Origin: Spirochaeta sp.
GTDB taxonomy: Bacteria > Spirochaetota > Spirochaetia > DSM-27196 > Alkalispirochaetaceae
Assembly: GCA_027859055.1 (NCBI GenBank)
Contig: JAQIBO010000275.1
Coordinates: 1 to 7,017, forward strand
Length of the DNA: 7,017 bases
Reading direction: 5' to 3'
The notes beneath the pieces were generated by a model that was not told where the DNA came from, made no database searches, and was given only the letters and a program-made list of their open reading frames with translations. Both the position numbers and the translations under genes were made by a program. Numbering within the stretch: the stretch's first letter is position 1; the number at the start of each line of letters is the position of its first letter. Positions 6,064-7,017 of the stretch are shown here, piece after piece.

Positions 6064-7017
6064 TTATGTTCGAGCGGTTCGGAGGATCGCGATACCACCC
6101 ACCGTGAACAGTACCACACCAAGCCACGCTCCAACGAGTGGCGGAAGTACCGCATCACCCGCCAGGAGTTCCGCTACCATGCCGGTAACGTAGTACACCA
6201 CGGACGCCACGAGGGAAACGAACAGACTCATGAGCAAAACATTTTTCCGAAACCTGCCGCCCAGGCCGCTGGCAAGCAGGACAACGATAAACGGCGTGAG
6301 GGGAAAGGAAAAACGGCTGTAATAGCTGGTGAGCGGTTGGCGGTACGCCTGACCGGCGTCGCGCAACCCGAACACCCACTCCCGCGCCTCATCATACCGC
6401 AATTCGTCGATCGTCTGACCACTCCGACGAAAACGTTGCGGCGGCATCGTGTAGCGGTCCACTTCGAGCCGGGTGAACGGCTCCGAAATGACTTCCTGCT
6501 CTCCGACCGGTGCGTCCGGATCGATCAAACGGTATCGTGTCCCGTTTTCAATATGCCAGATTCCATCCTGTTCGGACCAGCGAGCCCGCTCGGCATCAAT
6601 TCGCTCAATAAACTGACCATCTTGGTTCCGTTCAAGTATGAGAATTCGGGATAGCTCTTCGCTCGCGTCGTTGTAGTACTCGGCTGAATAGATCATCTGT
6701 CCGCCGGCACTTCGAATTGTGACGTTGGTATTACTGAACGATCGCGAAACATTCAGCATCTGGCGGCTTTGTTCGTTTTTCTGGCGGAACGTGTCGATAA
6801 CCACGTATTCCTGGAAGAAAAACAATCCGATACTCAGGATGAAGCCGAAGATTATCAGGGGAGCCGTAAACCGCCAGATTGGAACGCCCGCGCCGAAAAC
6901 GGCGATCAGTTCGTTATTGCTGTACAACGTTCCGTGAGCGTACGCCTCGGCAAACAGTACGGCAATCGGAAGCGAGAACGTCACAGCACGTGGCAGAAAC
7001 AGAAGCTGAACCTGGAT
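6064..7017 (-). CDS. LptF/LptG-family permease (YjgP/YjgQ), 5' partial
   Basis: LptF and LptG form the membrane part of the LptB2FG ABC transporter, which extracts lipopolysaccharide from the inner membrane and passes it to the periplasmic bridge. The frame is open to the right edge, so the start lies outside. The GTG at 6984 is internal, since the codons before it (QLLFLPRAV) continue a membrane helix. There are 317 visible residues of a family length near 360, so about 40-60 are missing. In visible numbering: end of a helix at 11-27; the conserved loop GTLYSNNELIAVFGAGVP (29-46); a helix at 52-72; a periplasmic beta-jellyroll-type region at about 90-195; then three helices near 237-253, 258-282 and 291-313. 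The motif SRFSFPLTPFIVVLLASGLG (234-253) is typical. LptF and LptG cannot be told apart here; as the last gene before tgt it may be the second of a pair. An LPS substrate is not assured in spirochaetes, some of which lack LPS. Confidence 0.92.
   Translation of the reverse strand: MQVQLLFLPRAVTFSLPIAVLFAEAYAHGTLYSNNELIAVFGAGVPIWRFTAPLIIFGFILSIGLFFFQEYVVIDTFRQKNEQSRQMLNVSRSFSNTNVTIRSAGGQMIYSAEYYNDASEELSRILILERNQDGQFIERIDAERARWSEQDGIWHIENGTRYRLIDPDAPVGEQEVISEPFTRLEVDRYTMPPQRFRRSGQTIDELRYDEAREWVFGLRDAGQAYRQPLTSYYSRFSFPLTPFIVVLLASGLGGRFRKNVLLMSLFVSLVASVVYYVTGMVAELLAGDAVLPPLVGAWLGVVLFTVGGIAILRTART

Noticed and set aside
6042..6158. 39-residue N-terminal extension of Tgt
   Set aside because: It would overlap the permease gene by 95 bp, and similarity to Tgt begins only at the ATG at 6041.
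6982..6984. GTG as start of the permease gene
   Set aside because: Codons upstream to the window edge are open and encode the rest of a membrane helix typical of the family, so this is an internal Val.
1..7017. tRNA/rRNA genes, CRISPR repeats, insertion sequences, riboswitches
   Set aside because: Coding sequence fills nearly the whole window; gaps are 17-75 bp and hold no such structure.

Overview
The window carries five protein genes and no RNA gene, mobile element or CRISPR array. It reads as a spirochaete chromosome (Spirochaetales-like, GC in the mid-50s by eye). Two things suggest this. The GreA factor at the left sits at the end of a very long protein, an architecture I associate with spirochaetes such as Borrelia and Treponema. 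The order LptF/LptG permease - tgt - murJ also matches what I recall of Borrelia burgdorferi. Both comparisons are from memory and were not checked.

Layout. At the left (1-1749, + strand) is the 3' part of a long greA-type gene whose 5' end lies outside the window. It meets, tail to tail across 17 bp, a minus-strand block that fills the rest of the window. In transcription order (right to left) that block is: an LptF/LptG-family permease (6064-7017, 5' end cut by the window edge); tgt, tRNA-guanine transglycosylase (4893-6041); murJ, lipid II flippase (3288-4868); and, after a 75-bp gap, an exported HEAT-repeat protein (1767-3212). Gaps of 22 and 24 bp between the first three genes, each with its own Shine-Dalgarno sequence, suggest one transcript. 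The HEAT gene may be its last member, because no terminator is visible before it.

How the genes relate. The permease and MurJ both move lipid-linked envelope precursors: LPS-type lipid across the periplasm, and lipid II across the inner membrane. The HEAT protein has a signal peptide and is probably an exported helical scaffold of unknown partner. Tgt makes the queuosine precursor in tRNA and has no evident functional link to its neighbours. GreA rescues backtracked RNA polymerase and belongs to a separate transcription unit.

The gene content is conserved housekeeping, and I found no new multi-gene system. The best leads are inside the proteins. Tgt has lost all three cysteines of its zinc site while keeping the histidine at the exact spacing. 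MurJ has non-polar residues where the family has the essential Asp25 and Arg270 (E. coli numbering). Smaller leads are a hairpin joining the tgt stop to the murJ ribosome-binding site, a 7-bp tandem repeat early in the HEAT gene, and the very long N-terminal part of GreA.
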